This document shows, piece by piece, positions 7,329 through 14,316 of a stretch of DNA of 33,205 nucleotides. The stretch is taken from the IMG/VR virus record IMGVR_UViG_3300009788_000081, positions 1 through 33,205 of that record. One strand, written 5' to 3'. Numbering within the stretch: position 1 is the stretch's first letter; every line of letters begins with the position of its first letter. This DNA is from a virus. The position numbers and the translations under genes are program-made. The notes under the pieces were generated by a model, which was not told the origin of the DNA, searched no databases, and saw only the letters and a list, made by a program, of their open reading frames with translations.

Positions 7329-8350
7329 TGATTAAATATCAAATAAAAATTACTGATTTAGATGGAAATGAGCAAGGGGAATTTGAAAACTTCAAAAGCC
7401 TTTACTTTGACCATGTTTTAAACAGGGAAGGTAGTTGTAAATTTAAGGTTAGGCTAAGCGATAACAAACTAAATACAAGCATGATTCAGCTTGGTAAAAG
7501 GGAAGTCCATATTTATAGGGAAAACACTAAAGTATGGGGTGGAAACATAATCCTTTTACAAGGGGCTTTAAGTAAAAATAATGATGATGTAACTATTTAT
7601 GCTAAGGGCTTTTTTGACTTATTTAAAACTAGATATACTGGAGCTTTAAGGGAATTTTCTTCTACTGATGCAGGAGCAATAGCATGGACATTGATTGATG
7701 AAAGTCAGAGTTTAACTGATGGGGATTTTAGTATAACTGAAAGTGATATTGACACTTCTGTTGATAGAGATAGGACTTATCAATATAAAAATATTTATGA
7801 TGCGATTATTCAATTATCAGAAGTAAAAAATGGGTTTGATTTTGAGATAACTGCTGCTAAAGAATTTAAAGTCCATTATCCACATAGGGGTGATGATTTA
7901 TCAGACAGTCAGGTTTTAGAATGGGGTAAAAATATAGAAAAGATTAGTAGGTTTGAACTTGATTTTAGCGAGCCAGCTAATCAAATAACTGTTTTAGGGT
8001 CTGGTCAAGGCGAAGCAATGAATACTGCTACTAGGACTAATACAACCATGAGGAGTGCTTATAAATTAAGGCAGTTAATTTATCCTTATAAAGATGTAGA
8101 AGGCATATCGTTTTTAGAAGCAAAAGGTGATGAATTATTGATAAAAAAAGCCCATGTTAGAAGTGAATATGAGGTTGTCCAAAAAGCAGAAAGCTATCCT
8201 ACCTATGGGATTTTACAGATAGGCGATTGGATTAGGATAAAAGTAAGCTATAATCTGCTAGAATTATTTGATGTAGTTAAAATAAGAAAACAAGGAGTTT
8301 ATGTTAATGGAGGAAAAGAAGTTATGGTTTATAACTTCCAATACAACTAA
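7328..8350 (+). CDS. Tail hub / Tal-like protein (gp37-like)
   Basis: A 340-residue protein starting with GTG and overlapping Dit by one base. It resembles the N-terminal hub domain of Tal/gp27-type proteins, with KYQIKITDLDGNEQGEFENF, VLNREGSCKFKV and a middle domain containing YQYKNIYDAIIQLSEVKNGFDFEIT. The length fits the bare hub without the C-terminal peptidase or fibre found in longer Tal proteins. It should close the tail tip under Dit. Confidence 0.7.
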   Translation: MIKYQIKITDLDGNEQGEFENFKSLYFDHVLNREGSCKFKVRLSDNKLNTSMIQLGKREVHIYRENTKVWGGNIILLQGALSKNNDDVTIYAKGFFDLFKTRYTGALREFSSTDAGAIAWTLIDESQSLTDGDFSITESDIDTSVDRDRTYQYKNIYDAIIQLSEVKNGFDFEITAAKEFKVHYPHRGDDLSDSQVLEWGKNIEKISRFELDFSEPANQITVLGSGQGEAMNTATRTNTTMRSAYKLRQLIYPYKDVEGISFLEAKGDELLIKKAHVRSEYEVVQKAESYPTYGILQIGDWIRIKVSYNLLELFDVVKIRKQGVYVNGGKEVMVYNFQYN

Positions 8351-8994
8351 TGCCACTAAGTCAATTTGATTATATTTTAAACAAGTTAAAGGATTTTGAA
8401 GGCAGGTTAAAAAACATGGAGGCTTTTAACCAAGTCAAAAAGATTATCCTACAAGATGATACTGGAGAAAATAGGATTTTATTAGATGGGATTGAAGGGG
8501 AATTTAAGATTTCAGAAGCTGGATATGATGTAGTAACGTCTGCTGATGCTAACCTTTTAATTAGGGTTGGAGCTAATATCTTTTTAAGACTAGGAGAATT
8601 TGCTTATGCTGTTGACCCTGGAGAAAGACAGTGGACTCCTAATACTGCTTGGACAAATATAAGTGCTACTCAATTTAAAGTAAATGGAGACAGTTTTAAA
8701 TTTACTAAGGTTTACTTTGAAGTGTTAGGCTGTGTAGAAACTGGTGGTAGGACTGGTTATTATAGAATTTATAATGTTACTGATAGCGAAGCCTTGGCTG
8801 ACTCAGAAGTTTCAACTACTGCTGTTTCCAATGTAGGGGAAGCGTGGATAAATGCAGAGATTATGAGAAGCGGGGCATTAACTATCCCATCTGGAGAAAA
8901 AGAATATAGATTACAATTTCATCAAAACGTAGCAGGTAATGGGGGTGATACTACCCAGTTTTTTAAAGGAGGATTATATTATGCACAAGATTAA
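8350..8994 (+). CDS. Baseplate/receptor-binding-like protein
   Basis: A 214-residue protein with a helical N-terminus (FDYILNKLKDFEGRLKNME), likely for trimerisation, a short strand unit with LQDDTGENRILLDG, and a beta-rich C-terminal domain (about 90-214) that looks like a jelly roll. The layout is common for tail-tip proteins that bind carbohydrates. No catalytic motif is visible. It overlaps the hub gene by one base. Confidence 0.5.
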   Translation: MPLSQFDYILNKLKDFEGRLKNMEAFNQVKKIILQDDTGENRILLDGIEGEFKISEAGYDVVTSADANLLIRVGANIFLRLGEFAYAVDPGERQWTPNTAWTNISATQFKVNGDSFKFTKVYFEVLGCVETGGRTGYYRIYNVTDSEALADSEVSTTAVSNVGEAWINAEIMRSGALTIPSGEKEYRLQFHQNVAGNGGDTTQFFKGGLYYAQD

Positions 8995-9196
8995 AACAGG
9001 AAAAGAGATAATTAAACTTTTTGAAAAAGAAACTGGCAAAAAAGCCTTAAAAGGAAATGTAATCACAAAACAGTTTTTAAAATGGCAAGATAAAAAAGGC
9101 ATTTTTGCATTATCTGAAACAGTATCTAAAAGTATTTTAGAAAAGATTACTAATTTAGAAAATAGAATTAAAAAGTTAGAAAAAGCTAAGAAATAA
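8981..9196 (+). CDS. Small basic coiled-coil protein
   Basis: A 71-residue lysine-rich protein, MHKIKTGKEIIKLFEKETGK onward, ending in a heptad-like ILEKITNLENRIKKLEKAKK coil. I place the start at 8981 because AAAGGAGG at 8966-8972 precedes it at good spacing; the longer open frame from 8939 has no SD and lies within the preceding gene. The first 14 bases overlap that gene. Function unknown; the tail-tip context suggests a minor structural or assembly role. Confidence 0.6.
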   Translation: MHKIKTGKEIIKLFEKETGKKALKGNVITKQFLKWQDKKGIFALSETVSKSILEKITNLENRIKKLEKAKK

Positions 9197-9225
9197 TGTT
9201 AAGATAAAAGAGAGGTGTTTAATTT
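9197..9225 (+). promoter_or_regulatory. TGtTAAGAT element and late-gene leader motif
   Basis: TGtTAAGAT (9197-9205) resembles an extended -10. It is followed by AGAGGTGTTTAATTT (9211-9225) directly before the ATG at 9226, another member of the shared leader family. Confidence 0.5.
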
Positions 9226-10305
9226 ATGGCACATTATGTAGCGATTAGAAATCAAATGACAAACTGTCAGGATAATGACCTGATGACCTTGGCTAGAGAT
9301 TTATTGGGAACTAATTCAGGAATAAGGGATAGTGGTCATTATTTAGTAGCTGAAAAAGACCCTGTGGCAATGGCAGTTGGAGTAGCGACTGGCGTAGCCT
9401 ATGTTTATTCTTCTTCTCTTGGTATCCACATGAGGACTAATTTAGACACTGCTGTTACTAAGACTATTGATTCCAATTCTTCAGGCTCTACTAGAATTGA
9501 TATTATCTGTATAAAAATTGATACTGCTGCAACTGCTGATGCTAATGCTTCAAATATTGCCAGCGTTGATGTAGTTAAAGGGACTCCTGGTGAAGGTGCA
9601 CCATCTACCCCTGCTAATTATTATAAGTTAGCTGAAGTTAGTGTTGCTGATGGCGAAACTGAAATCACTGATACAGAAATTACTAGCAAAAGCAGTCAAA
9701 TAATTCAACTTGCTGGAACAGATTTAGATATTCCTACAGGAGGAAAAGTTAATCTTCCTAGTGGTGGTAACATTGAAGAAGCGGATACTGACCCTTATAA
9801 AACTATTGACTTATACCCTGGATTTTTAAAACCAACTGCCACTGATGGTTGTGCGGCTTCAACTCGAAGTGAAACATCAGGACAAAAGATTTGCTATGAC
9901 ACTTTAGATTTTGACAAAGATGCTGATGAATACGCTTATGCTTGGGTGCATATGCCTGATAACTGGGATGGTCTAAAAATCCAATTTAGGTTTATTTGGG
10001 AAGTTACTGGTGGAGGAGCTGCTGAAACACTCGTTATGGAGTTATCAGGTAGAGCTTTTGCTGATAATGACGCTTTAGACCAAGCAGTAGGAACTGCTAT
10101 TGAAGTTGAAGATACCTGGCACGCTGATGAAGACGAGCATATCTCGCCTTGGTCTGGTGATGTTACTTTAGCTGGTACTTTAGCAGGAGGACAAGAAATA
10201 TACTTTTTGATTATGAGGGATATTACATCAGATGATTTAGGCGGAGATGCCAAAATAAAGTGTGTGCAGATTAGATATAAAGAGAAACAGTATAATCATT
10301 ATTAA
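9226..10305 (+). CDS. Baseplate/tail-tip protein with upper-baseplate-type N-terminus
   Basis: A 359-residue protein. The N-terminal half contains GIHMRTNLDTAVTKTI, STRIDIICIKIDT, GAPSTPANYYKLAEVSVADG, the pattern of upper-baseplate or fibre-anchor domains in siphophages. A short collagen-free linker (about 165-190, TGGKVNLPSGG) leads to a C-terminal beta-sandwich-like domain (about 200-359) with WVHMPDNWDGLKIQFRFIW. It carries the late leader motif, so high expression is expected. Likely a structural adhesin; ligand unknown. Confidence 0.55.
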   Translation: MAHYVAIRNQMTNCQDNDLMTLARDLLGTNSGIRDSGHYLVAEKDPVAMAVGVATGVAYVYSSSLGIHMRTNLDTAVTKTIDSNSSGSTRIDIICIKIDTAATADANASNIASVDVVKGTPGEGAPSTPANYYKLAEVSVADGETEITDTEITSKSSQIIQLAGTDLDIPTGGKVNLPSGGNIEEADTDPYKTIDLYPGFLKPTATDGCAASTRSETSGQKICYDTLDFDKDADEYAYAWVHMPDNWDGLKIQFRFIWEVTGGGAAETLVMELSGRAFADNDALDQAVGTAIEVEDTWHADEDEHISPWSGDVTLAGTLAGGQEIYFLIMRDITSDDLGGDAKIKCVQIRYKEKQYNHY

Positions 10306-10313
10306 AGGTAATT

Positions 10314-11468
10314 GTGGCACAATGGCTTTCAAATGAACGATGGGGTAATGGAGCTGATGGAGCTTTAAACATTACTGAAGATACTACTGAAGTTCCAATA
10401 GACAGTTCTTGTAGTGGTTCAGCTGCTGGAACTGAATTATCAGCTACCAATGCTTCTTTTGAGGCTAATCAAATTGTTTTAATTCACCAATTAAGGGGGA
10501 CAGGGGCAGGACAATGGGAATTAAATGTAATAAGTGGTTACGTTGAAGGAACAATTACTACCAAATATGATTTGACTTACACATACACCGATGATGGTGA
10601 TTCACAGGCTCAAGTTAGGGTTTTGAAACAATATTCTTCAGTTACAATTGCCAACACAAAAAATTACACCTCTAAAGCCTGGGATGCAAATGTAGGCGGA
10701 ATTATAGGATGGATGTGTAATGGAATAACAACAGTAACTGGAAATGTAATAGCAGATACCAAGGGCTTTCTAGGAGGAAGCGACCAAACAGCTCCAGGTG
10801 GCAGTGGTTATATTGGATATACGGGAGAAGGAACAGGCGGTGCAAGGAATACAAGACAACAGGCGGCAAATGGAAGCGGTGGTGGTGGAGGGACTTTTTC
10901 TGGCAGTAGTGAGGGAGGTGGAGCTGGAGGAGGTCATGCTGCTGCTGGTACTGCTGGAAACGATGATAATGGTGGCAAGGGTGGTGTAGCTGGAGAAGCC
11001 AAAGGAAGTGCTGACTTAACAACAATGGTTTTTGGAGGAGGAGGAGGAGGAGGAGGAACAACCAATACTAGCAATAGTGGTGGTGGTGGAGGAAATAGTG
11101 GCGGAATGGTGGCGATTTTTTCAAACGATATTGTAATAACAGGGACAATTAGTTCTGATGGTGGTGATGGTGACACTTCTGGACACAGTGATATTGCTGG
11201 AGGAGGAGGAGGAAGCGGAGGAGCGGTTTTAATAAAGGCTAATACTGCAATATTGGGGGCAAATTTAATAGACGTAGTTGTTGGTGATGGAGGAGCTGGT
11301 GCTGCAGCAGCAAACGGAGGACCTGGTGCTGTAGGGAGAATAGCATTACACTATGGAACATCTTATACTGGTTCAAGCACGCCAAGTTTGGATGCAACCC
11401 TAGATAATGATTTAAGACCAGTAGGTGGCAATGTAGTGCTTATGAGTGGAGGAGTATGTGCAGGATAA
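10314..11468 (+). CDS. Glycine-rich tail fibre / adhesin
   Basis: This 384-residue protein starts with GTG at 10314, next to a weak AAAGGTAA. Residues about 1-130 are a beta-rich anchor. From about 150 to 345 the sequence is dominated by runs of glycine with N, S and T (GGGGGGGGTTNTSNSGGGGG), a polyglycine-II-like composition seen in adhesin tips of some phages. The purine-rich GGAGGAGGAGG DNA creates long antisense frames that I discard. It probably binds the cell surface. Simple-sequence DNA here may change length by slippage. Confidence 0.6.
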   Translation: MAQWLSNERWGNGADGALNITEDTTEVPIDSSCSGSAAGTELSATNASFEANQIVLIHQLRGTGAGQWELNVISGYVEGTITTKYDLTYTYTDDGDSQAQVRVLKQYSSVTIANTKNYTSKAWDANVGGIIGWMCNGITTVTGNVIADTKGFLGGSDQTAPGGSGYIGYTGEGTGGARNTRQQAANGSGGGGGTFSGSSEGGGAGGGHAAAGTAGNDDNGGKGGVAGEAKGSADLTTMVFGGGGGGGGTTNTSNSGGGGGNSGGMVAIFSNDIVITGTISSDGGDGDTSGHSDIAGGGGGSGGAVLIKANTAILGANLIDVVVGDGGAGAAAANGGPGAVGRIALHYGTSYTGSSTPSLDATLDNDLRPVGGNVVLMSGGVCAG

Positions 11469-11483
11469 GGGGGTGTTTAATTT
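11467..11483 (+). promoter_or_regulatory. Late-gene leader motif before the holin-like gene
   Basis: AAGGGGGTGTTTAATTT overlaps the stop of the previous gene and abuts the ATG at 11484. Confidence 0.75.
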
Positions 11484-11666
11484 ATGGCAAAACAGAAGTT
11501 TTTTAATTTCAATACCTTTGATGCTACAGACTTAATAGCAGCAATTACTATTATAGGTGGTCTTATTTTAATGGGACTTGGTATTAATTCAATAGTTGGT
11601 GGGCTTTTAACCTTAGTTGCAGCCTATTATTTTGGAGTTAAGAAGAATGGTAAGGATAATCAATAA
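11484..11666 (+). CDS. Holin-like small membrane protein
   Basis: A 60-residue protein with two hydrophobic segments (about 16-35, LIAAITIIGGLILMGLGI, and 38-52, VGGLLTLVAAYYFGV) separated by a short turn and flanked by a lysine-rich C-terminus. This is the shape of a class II holin, and it stands at the end of the tail operon where lysis genes usually lie. No endolysin accompanies it, so holin function is inference from topology and position. Confidence 0.5.
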   Translation: MAKQKFFNFNTFDATDLIAAITIIGGLILMGLGINSIVGGLLTLVAAYYFGVKKNGKDNQ

Positions 11667-11674
11667 AGCCCGTT

Positions 11675-11707
11675 AAGCGATGGCTAAGAGCCTTATAACA
11701 CGCTTTT
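11675..11707 (+). terminator. Weak terminator-like hairpin after the tail operon
   Basis: AAGCG (11675-11679) pairs with CGCTT (11701-11705), with an inner GGCT/AGCC stem (11682-11685/11689-11692) and a TTTT run at 11704-11707. It is the only candidate end for the tail/holin transcript, but the stem is interrupted. Confidence 0.35.
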
Positions 11708-11781
11708 AAACAGCCACTCGCAGGATTTCTTAAATAATCAGATAATCAAAACCACTTTGAATAATTATCATTAAATTGGAC

Positions 11782-11810
11782 TTGATATTTACTTTAATAT
11801 AAACTAAAAT
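11782..11810 (+). promoter_or_regulatory. Promoter, TTGATA-17-TAAAAT
   Basis: -35 TTGATA (11782-11787), 17-bp spacer, -10 TAAAAT (11805-11810). It lies in the intergenic region and points toward the replication gene. A start-stop pair ATGTAA after AGAAAGG (11825-11836) lies in its predicted leader. Confidence 0.5.
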
Positions 11811-11837
11811 ATGAATAATTAACAGAAAGGATGTAAG

Positions 11838-11866
11838 TTGATTTCTTAAAAGTAACAATTTATAAT
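11838..11866 (+). promoter_or_regulatory. Promoter, TTGATT-17-TATAAT
   Basis: -35 TTGATT (11838-11843), 17-bp spacer, perfect -10 TATAAT (11861-11866). Transcription is predicted to begin near 11873, within CAATGATTA (11872-11880), which equals half of the palindrome at 12891-12908. The initiating base would fall at or next to the ATG at 11874. Confidence 0.6.
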
Positions 11867-11873
11867 ATAAGCA

Positions 11874-11999
11874 ATGATTAAAATATTAGGGATTAAATCA
11901 CTTTTTTTGTCAGGTTGTCTAGTTAAAGTAGGCAACCCTAATAGCCTTAATCAGGCTAGGCAATCTGGCAAAGTAAGTGATTTTTTTATTATTAATTAG
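11874..11999 (+). CDS. Possible leaderless 41-residue peptide
   Basis: An open frame of 41 codons starts at the predicted transcription start of the 11838 promoter, so it would be leaderless. It reads MIKILGIKSLFLSGCLVKVG and continues to a stop whose TAG overlaps the SD (AGGAGG) of the next gene, suggesting coupling. It runs straight through the inverted repeat at 11895-11983, so it may only be a chance frame across a structured leader. Unknown family. Confidence 0.3.
   Translation: MIKILGIKSLFLSGCLVKVGNPNSLNQARQSGKVSDFFIIN
11895..11987 (+). promoter_or_regulatory. Foldable leader / inverted repeat before the replication gene
   Basis: AAATCACTT (11895-11903) pairs with AAGTGATTT (11975-11983) and is followed by a T run. 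Inside, two foldings compete. One is a 15-bp stem (11908-11922 with 11956-11970, counting G-U pairs). The other is two hairpins: GGTTGTCT/AGGCAACC (11913-11920/11930-11937) and TAGCCT/AGGCTA (11942-11947/11953-11958). The second gives a three-way junction. It could act as an attenuator, a terminator for late transcription, or a DNA-level site. Confidence 0.6.
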
Positions 12000-12014
12000 G
12001 AGGTACTATAACAA

Positions 12015-12885
12015 ATGTCAAAGTACCTCAAGAAAGGATAAAAGTCTGGACAATCCAAATGTCATAAGACAATTATTCGAGGAGTTTCAGGAAAAGCCCA
12101 TTGCCTATCAAAGAGTTTATTCAGAGATTACAGGCAGTGTAGTAGCAGGTTTAGTGTTATCACAATTAGTTTATTGGGATAAAACCATGAAGCATAAGTG
12201 GTTTTATAAAACAGACCAAGACTTTTCAGATGAGTTAGGAGTTAGTGTTTATGAGCTAAGAGCAGCCAAAAAGAAGATTAAAGAGCTTAAATTGGTTGAA
12301 ACAAAGCTAAAAGGTGTGCCAGCAAAGACTAATTATAAGGTAAATATTGATTTATTAATCAATAAAATTGTCAGTTTGCGTAAAAGTCGTAAACTAGATT
12401 GTGTAAAAACCACAAACAAGATTAAGGGAAAATCGCAATCTATTACAGATAATAATACAGATAATAAATCAGATATTAATAATTATAATTTATCGCATGA
12501 TAAATCAGCGATAGCAAGTAAAAATAAAACAATTAAGAAGACGTATAAGAAGAATTACAAACAAGCACATCCTATAAGCCAATTTTTAGATGAATACAAT
12601 CACTTAAAGGATAAAGAAGTCTTAACTGAAGCTATTAAATACTACATTGATTGTTATGGCGAGAAGGTTGGCACTACACCATCAAACATCAAGGTAGCTC
12701 AATGGCTTAAAGTAGAAACCAACTTAAATGCTTTTCAAGATGAAAATGGCTTAGGTGAAGATGATTGGATATTATTATTAGAGCAATGGTTTAAAAAGAT
12801 TAAAGACACAGATTTCAACATAATCCATTTTGCTACAGGTGAAATTATGCAAAATTGTCTTTTTAATGCAGGATTATATAATTAG
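12015..12885 (+). CDS. Replication initiation / winged-helix protein, start frame disrupted
   Basis: The main frame (stop 12885) encodes a winged-helix domain of the phage/plasmid replication type: PIAYQRVYSEITGS, VAGLVLSQLVYWDKTM, WFYKTDQDFSDELGVSVYEL, then a wing and LKGVPAKTNYKVN. A lysine/asparagine-rich linker and a second helical domain (about 200-290, DEYNHLKDKEVLTEAIKYYI) follow. No ATG, GTG or TTG lies between 11980 and the conserved region in this frame. The strong SD AGGAGG (11998-12003) points to ATG 12015, which reads MSKYLKKG and then TAA. A +1 shift at GGA-TAA (12036-12041) joins it to the main frame. This is either an indel or programmed frameshifting; a GTG at 11977 without SD is the alternative. 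Confidence 0.6.
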
Positions 12886-12890
12886 CACTT

Positions 12891-12908
12891 TCAATGATTA
12901 ATCATTGA
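12891..12908. promoter_or_regulatory. Palindromic operator
   Basis: TCAATGATTAATCATTGA is an 18-bp perfect palindrome placed one base upstream of a consensus -35. Such a site would suit a dimeric repressor or activator acting on the 12910 promoter. The half-site CAATGATTA occurs again at 11872-11880. No obvious repressor gene is encoded in the window. Confidence 0.6.
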
Positions 12909-12909
12909 T

Positions 12910-12938
12910 TTGACATTTGACTTAGATTTTATTAAAAT
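12910..12938 (+). promoter_or_regulatory. Promoter, TTGACA-17-TAAAAT
   Basis: Consensus -35 TTGACA (12910-12915), 17-bp spacer, -10 TAAAAT (12933-12938), overlapped by a TATAAT at 12938-12943. Predicted start near 12945, exactly at the base of the first hairpin of the structured RNA. Confidence 0.7.
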
Positions 12939-12944
12939 ATAATT

Positions 12945-13156
12945 GCTTCAGATAGAAACTTCTTTTTTATCTGACGCAACCATATTTAGTAGGCTTTACC
13001 TCCTACTAAGTCCTTTCTAGCGTAGGTTTTGCTAAACGCCTACGGCTAAAACCTTTTACTGCTGGTAGTAGCACTCACCAGAAAGGTTGAAAGAAGTGCT
13101 TAGATTTAGATTTAGAATGAAGGGGTGGGCGTTAGAAATAACTCTCACCCTTTTAT
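12945..13156 (+). ncRNA. Candidate ~210-nt structured phage RNA, unknown class
   Basis: No convincing gene lies between 12886 and 13225, but the stretch holds five successive hairpins between a promoter and a terminator. P1: GCtTCAGATA (12945-12954) with TATCTGAcGC (12968-12977). P2: TTAGTAGG (12986-12993) with CCTACTAA (13002-13009). P3: 13018-13029 with 13034-13048, a long stem with small bulges and a TGCT loop. P4: AACCTTT (13050-13056) with AAAGGTT (13082-13088), then CTGGT/ACCAG (13062-13066/13077-13081). The last is the terminator at 13120-13153. A linker at 13100-13116 repeats TTAGAT units. I recognise no known RNA family. Confidence 0.6.
13120..13154 (+). terminator. Rho-independent terminator with GNRA loop
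   Basis: AAGGGGTG (13120-13127) pairs with CACCCTTT (13146-13153) including one G-U pair. G128-G129 stack on T145-C144, and an inner GTTA-GAAA-TAAC hairpin caps the stem. TTTT (13151-13154) follows. It closes the transcript that starts near 12945. Confidence 0.7.
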
Positions 13157-13169
13157 ATTCAACTACTAC

Positions 13170-13199
13170 TTGACATTGACTTTAGAATAGTTTTATAAT
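13170..13199 (+). promoter_or_regulatory. Early operon promoter, TTGACA-18-TATAAT
   Basis: Perfect -35 (13170-13175) and perfect -10 (13194-13199), 18-bp spacer, directly after the terminator and 26 bp before the first small early gene. Confidence 0.75.
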
Positions 13200-13225
13200 A
13201 GGGTAAATCAAGAAAGCGGGTAAAT

Positions 13226-13414
13226 ATGAAGATAACTCAAACAAAGAAAATCAAATTCACTTATGAAGATAAGAAGGATAGAGGTGTTACTTTTTCTACT
13301 ATTAAAAGAAAACTAACTCACATTCATTGGGATTTGCCTTATGAAAAGGGCTTAGATGATTTAAGGTTTCAATCCAGAGCGATTACTAGATTTTTAAAGG
13401 ATATTAAAAGATGA
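13226..13414 (+). CDS. Hypothetical early protein
   Basis: A 62-residue basic protein, first gene after the strongest promoter of the window. It carries no recognisable motif; the C-terminal DDLRFQSRAITRFLKDIKR looks helical. Weak SD AAGCGGG precedes the ATG. It overlaps the next gene by 4 bp (ATGA), so the two are likely coupled. Small first-in-operon early phage proteins are often host-takeover factors, but nothing here shows this. Confidence 0.6.
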   Translation: MKITQTKKIKFTYEDKKDRGVTFSTIKRKLTHIHWDLPYEKGLDDLRFQSRAITRFLKDIKR

Positions 13415-13677
13415 CAGATATATTTAAAGATGATAATTGGGCTGAAGTAGAAATCTTTAGGATAGTTAAAGATGAATTACCTAATGAAAAAAATTCTAAA
13501 GGTTTTAATATTAAAAAAGAAACAGCTAAAGCATTAAGAATCTTGGCAAAAGAGCTAATGAATAAAGATGAAAGCAAATTGCCAAATAGATTCAATGTAG
13601 CTTCAATTATGTATTATGCAAGTAAATTACTAGATAAAAAAACAAAGGAGTCATGTCATTATGAAAAAAACTTATAA
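13411..13677 (+). CDS. Hypothetical early protein
   Basis: An 88-residue charged, mainly helical protein with no motif I recognise (KETAKALRILAKELMNKDES in the middle). It overlaps the preceding gene by 4 bp and the following one by 17 bp, with an AAAGGAG SD for the next gene inside its end. Function unknown. Confidence 0.55.
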   Translation: MTDIFKDDNWAEVEIFRIVKDELPNEKNSKGFNIKKETAKALRILAKELMNKDESKLPNRFNVASIMYYASKLLDKKTKESCHYEKNL

Positions 13678-13858
13678 AAGAAGAATTGAAGACTTGAAGG
13701 ATATATGTAATATCCAATGTTCTAAAGACAATTATGACGTTAGTGAATACATGAGAGGAATGGCAAATGGTTTATTATTAGCTGTTTCTTGTTTTGATGA
13801 TAAAGAGCCAAAGTATTTTCCAGCACCTAAACCTAAATGGTGGGAGTTTTGGAAATGA
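13661..13858 (+). CDS. Small conserved-type phage protein (YMRGMANGL motif)
   Basis: A 65-residue protein with an N-terminal basic region, the motif DYDVSEYMRGMANGLLLAVS typical of a widespread small phage protein group of unknown function, and a tryptophan-rich end (PKWWEFWK). A good SD (AAAGGAG at 13645-13651) sets the start inside the end of the previous gene. Family likeness is from memory of the motif. Confidence 0.6.
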   Translation: MKKTYKRRIEDLKDICNIQCSKDNYDVSEYMRGMANGLLLAVSCFDDKEPKYFPAPKPKWWEFWK

Positions 13859-13886
13859 CTAATTTAAAATATATAAGGAGATAGTT

Positions 13887-14030
13887 ATGAAAGATAAAAA
13901 ATGTAATCATAATTGGAAATTTACTGGTTATGGTAGAGATAGGAGTAATAAAAGCTACTTAATTGCTCTTTGTAGTAAATGTGGAAAAGTAAAAGAAAAA
14001 ATATTAACTATTTCTCCGATAACCAAATAA
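13887..14030 (+). CDS. Small zinc-ribbon-like protein
   Basis: A 47-residue protein preceded by AAGGAG (13875-13880). It has C6 and H8 (KKCNHNW) and a later CSKCGK knuckle (about residues 31-34), giving a CxH-x(n)-CxxC arrangement that could bind one zinc. Basic, no other features; function unknown. Confidence 0.55.
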   Translation: MKDKKCNHNWKFTGYGRDRSNKSYLIALCSKCGKVKEKILTISPITK

Positions 14031-14058
14031 TTATGATAAATAATATAAGGGGATTAAA

Positions 14059-14316
14059 ATGAAAGGCAAATATCAACCATATACTTTAAATGTTGATTTA
14101 TTCAATAAAACCTATCGTGCTTTAGGTGGCGTAGAAAAGTACATAAAACTTAGACTACAAGGCAAATCTTATAAGCAAATAGGTAAATACTTTGGATTTA
14201 CTACTCAAAGAGCACACCAGATTGGAAATGTTTTGCAAAGTCAAGGATTAGTCCCAAAGCGTGCAGGTATAGAGGCAGCTTTACTTAGAAATATTGCGAA
14301 GGGGGTTAAAAAATGA
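14059..14316 (+). CDS. Helix-turn-helix protein, sigma region 4-like
   Basis: An 85-residue basic protein. Residues about 31-56 (LRLQGKSYKQIGKYFGFTTQ then RAHQIGNVL) match the helix-turn-helix of sigma-70 region 4/LuxR-type domains, in which the pattern G-x-S/T-x-x-x-I-x-x-x-x-G-x-T-x-x-R-x-x-Q-I is typical. A good SD (AAGGGG) precedes the ATG. It lacks the rest of a sigma factor, so it may be a small transcription regulator of early or late genes. It overlaps the next gene by 4 bp. Confidence 0.6.
   Translation: MKGKYQPYTLNVDLFNKTYRALGGVEKYIKLRLQGKSYKQIGKYFGFTTQRAHQIGNVLQSQGLVPKRAGIEAALLRNIAKGVKK

Noticed and set aside
10702-11176. Long antisense frames within the glycine-rich fibre gene
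   Set aside because: They are leucine/proline/histidine runs created by GGA and GGT repeats on the + strand, with no SD or plausible protein composition.
11977-12014. GTG at 11977 as the start of the replication gene
   Set aside because: It lies in the 3' arm of the inverted repeat, has no SD and adds a hydrophobic leader, while a perfect SD points to ATG 12015 in another frame.
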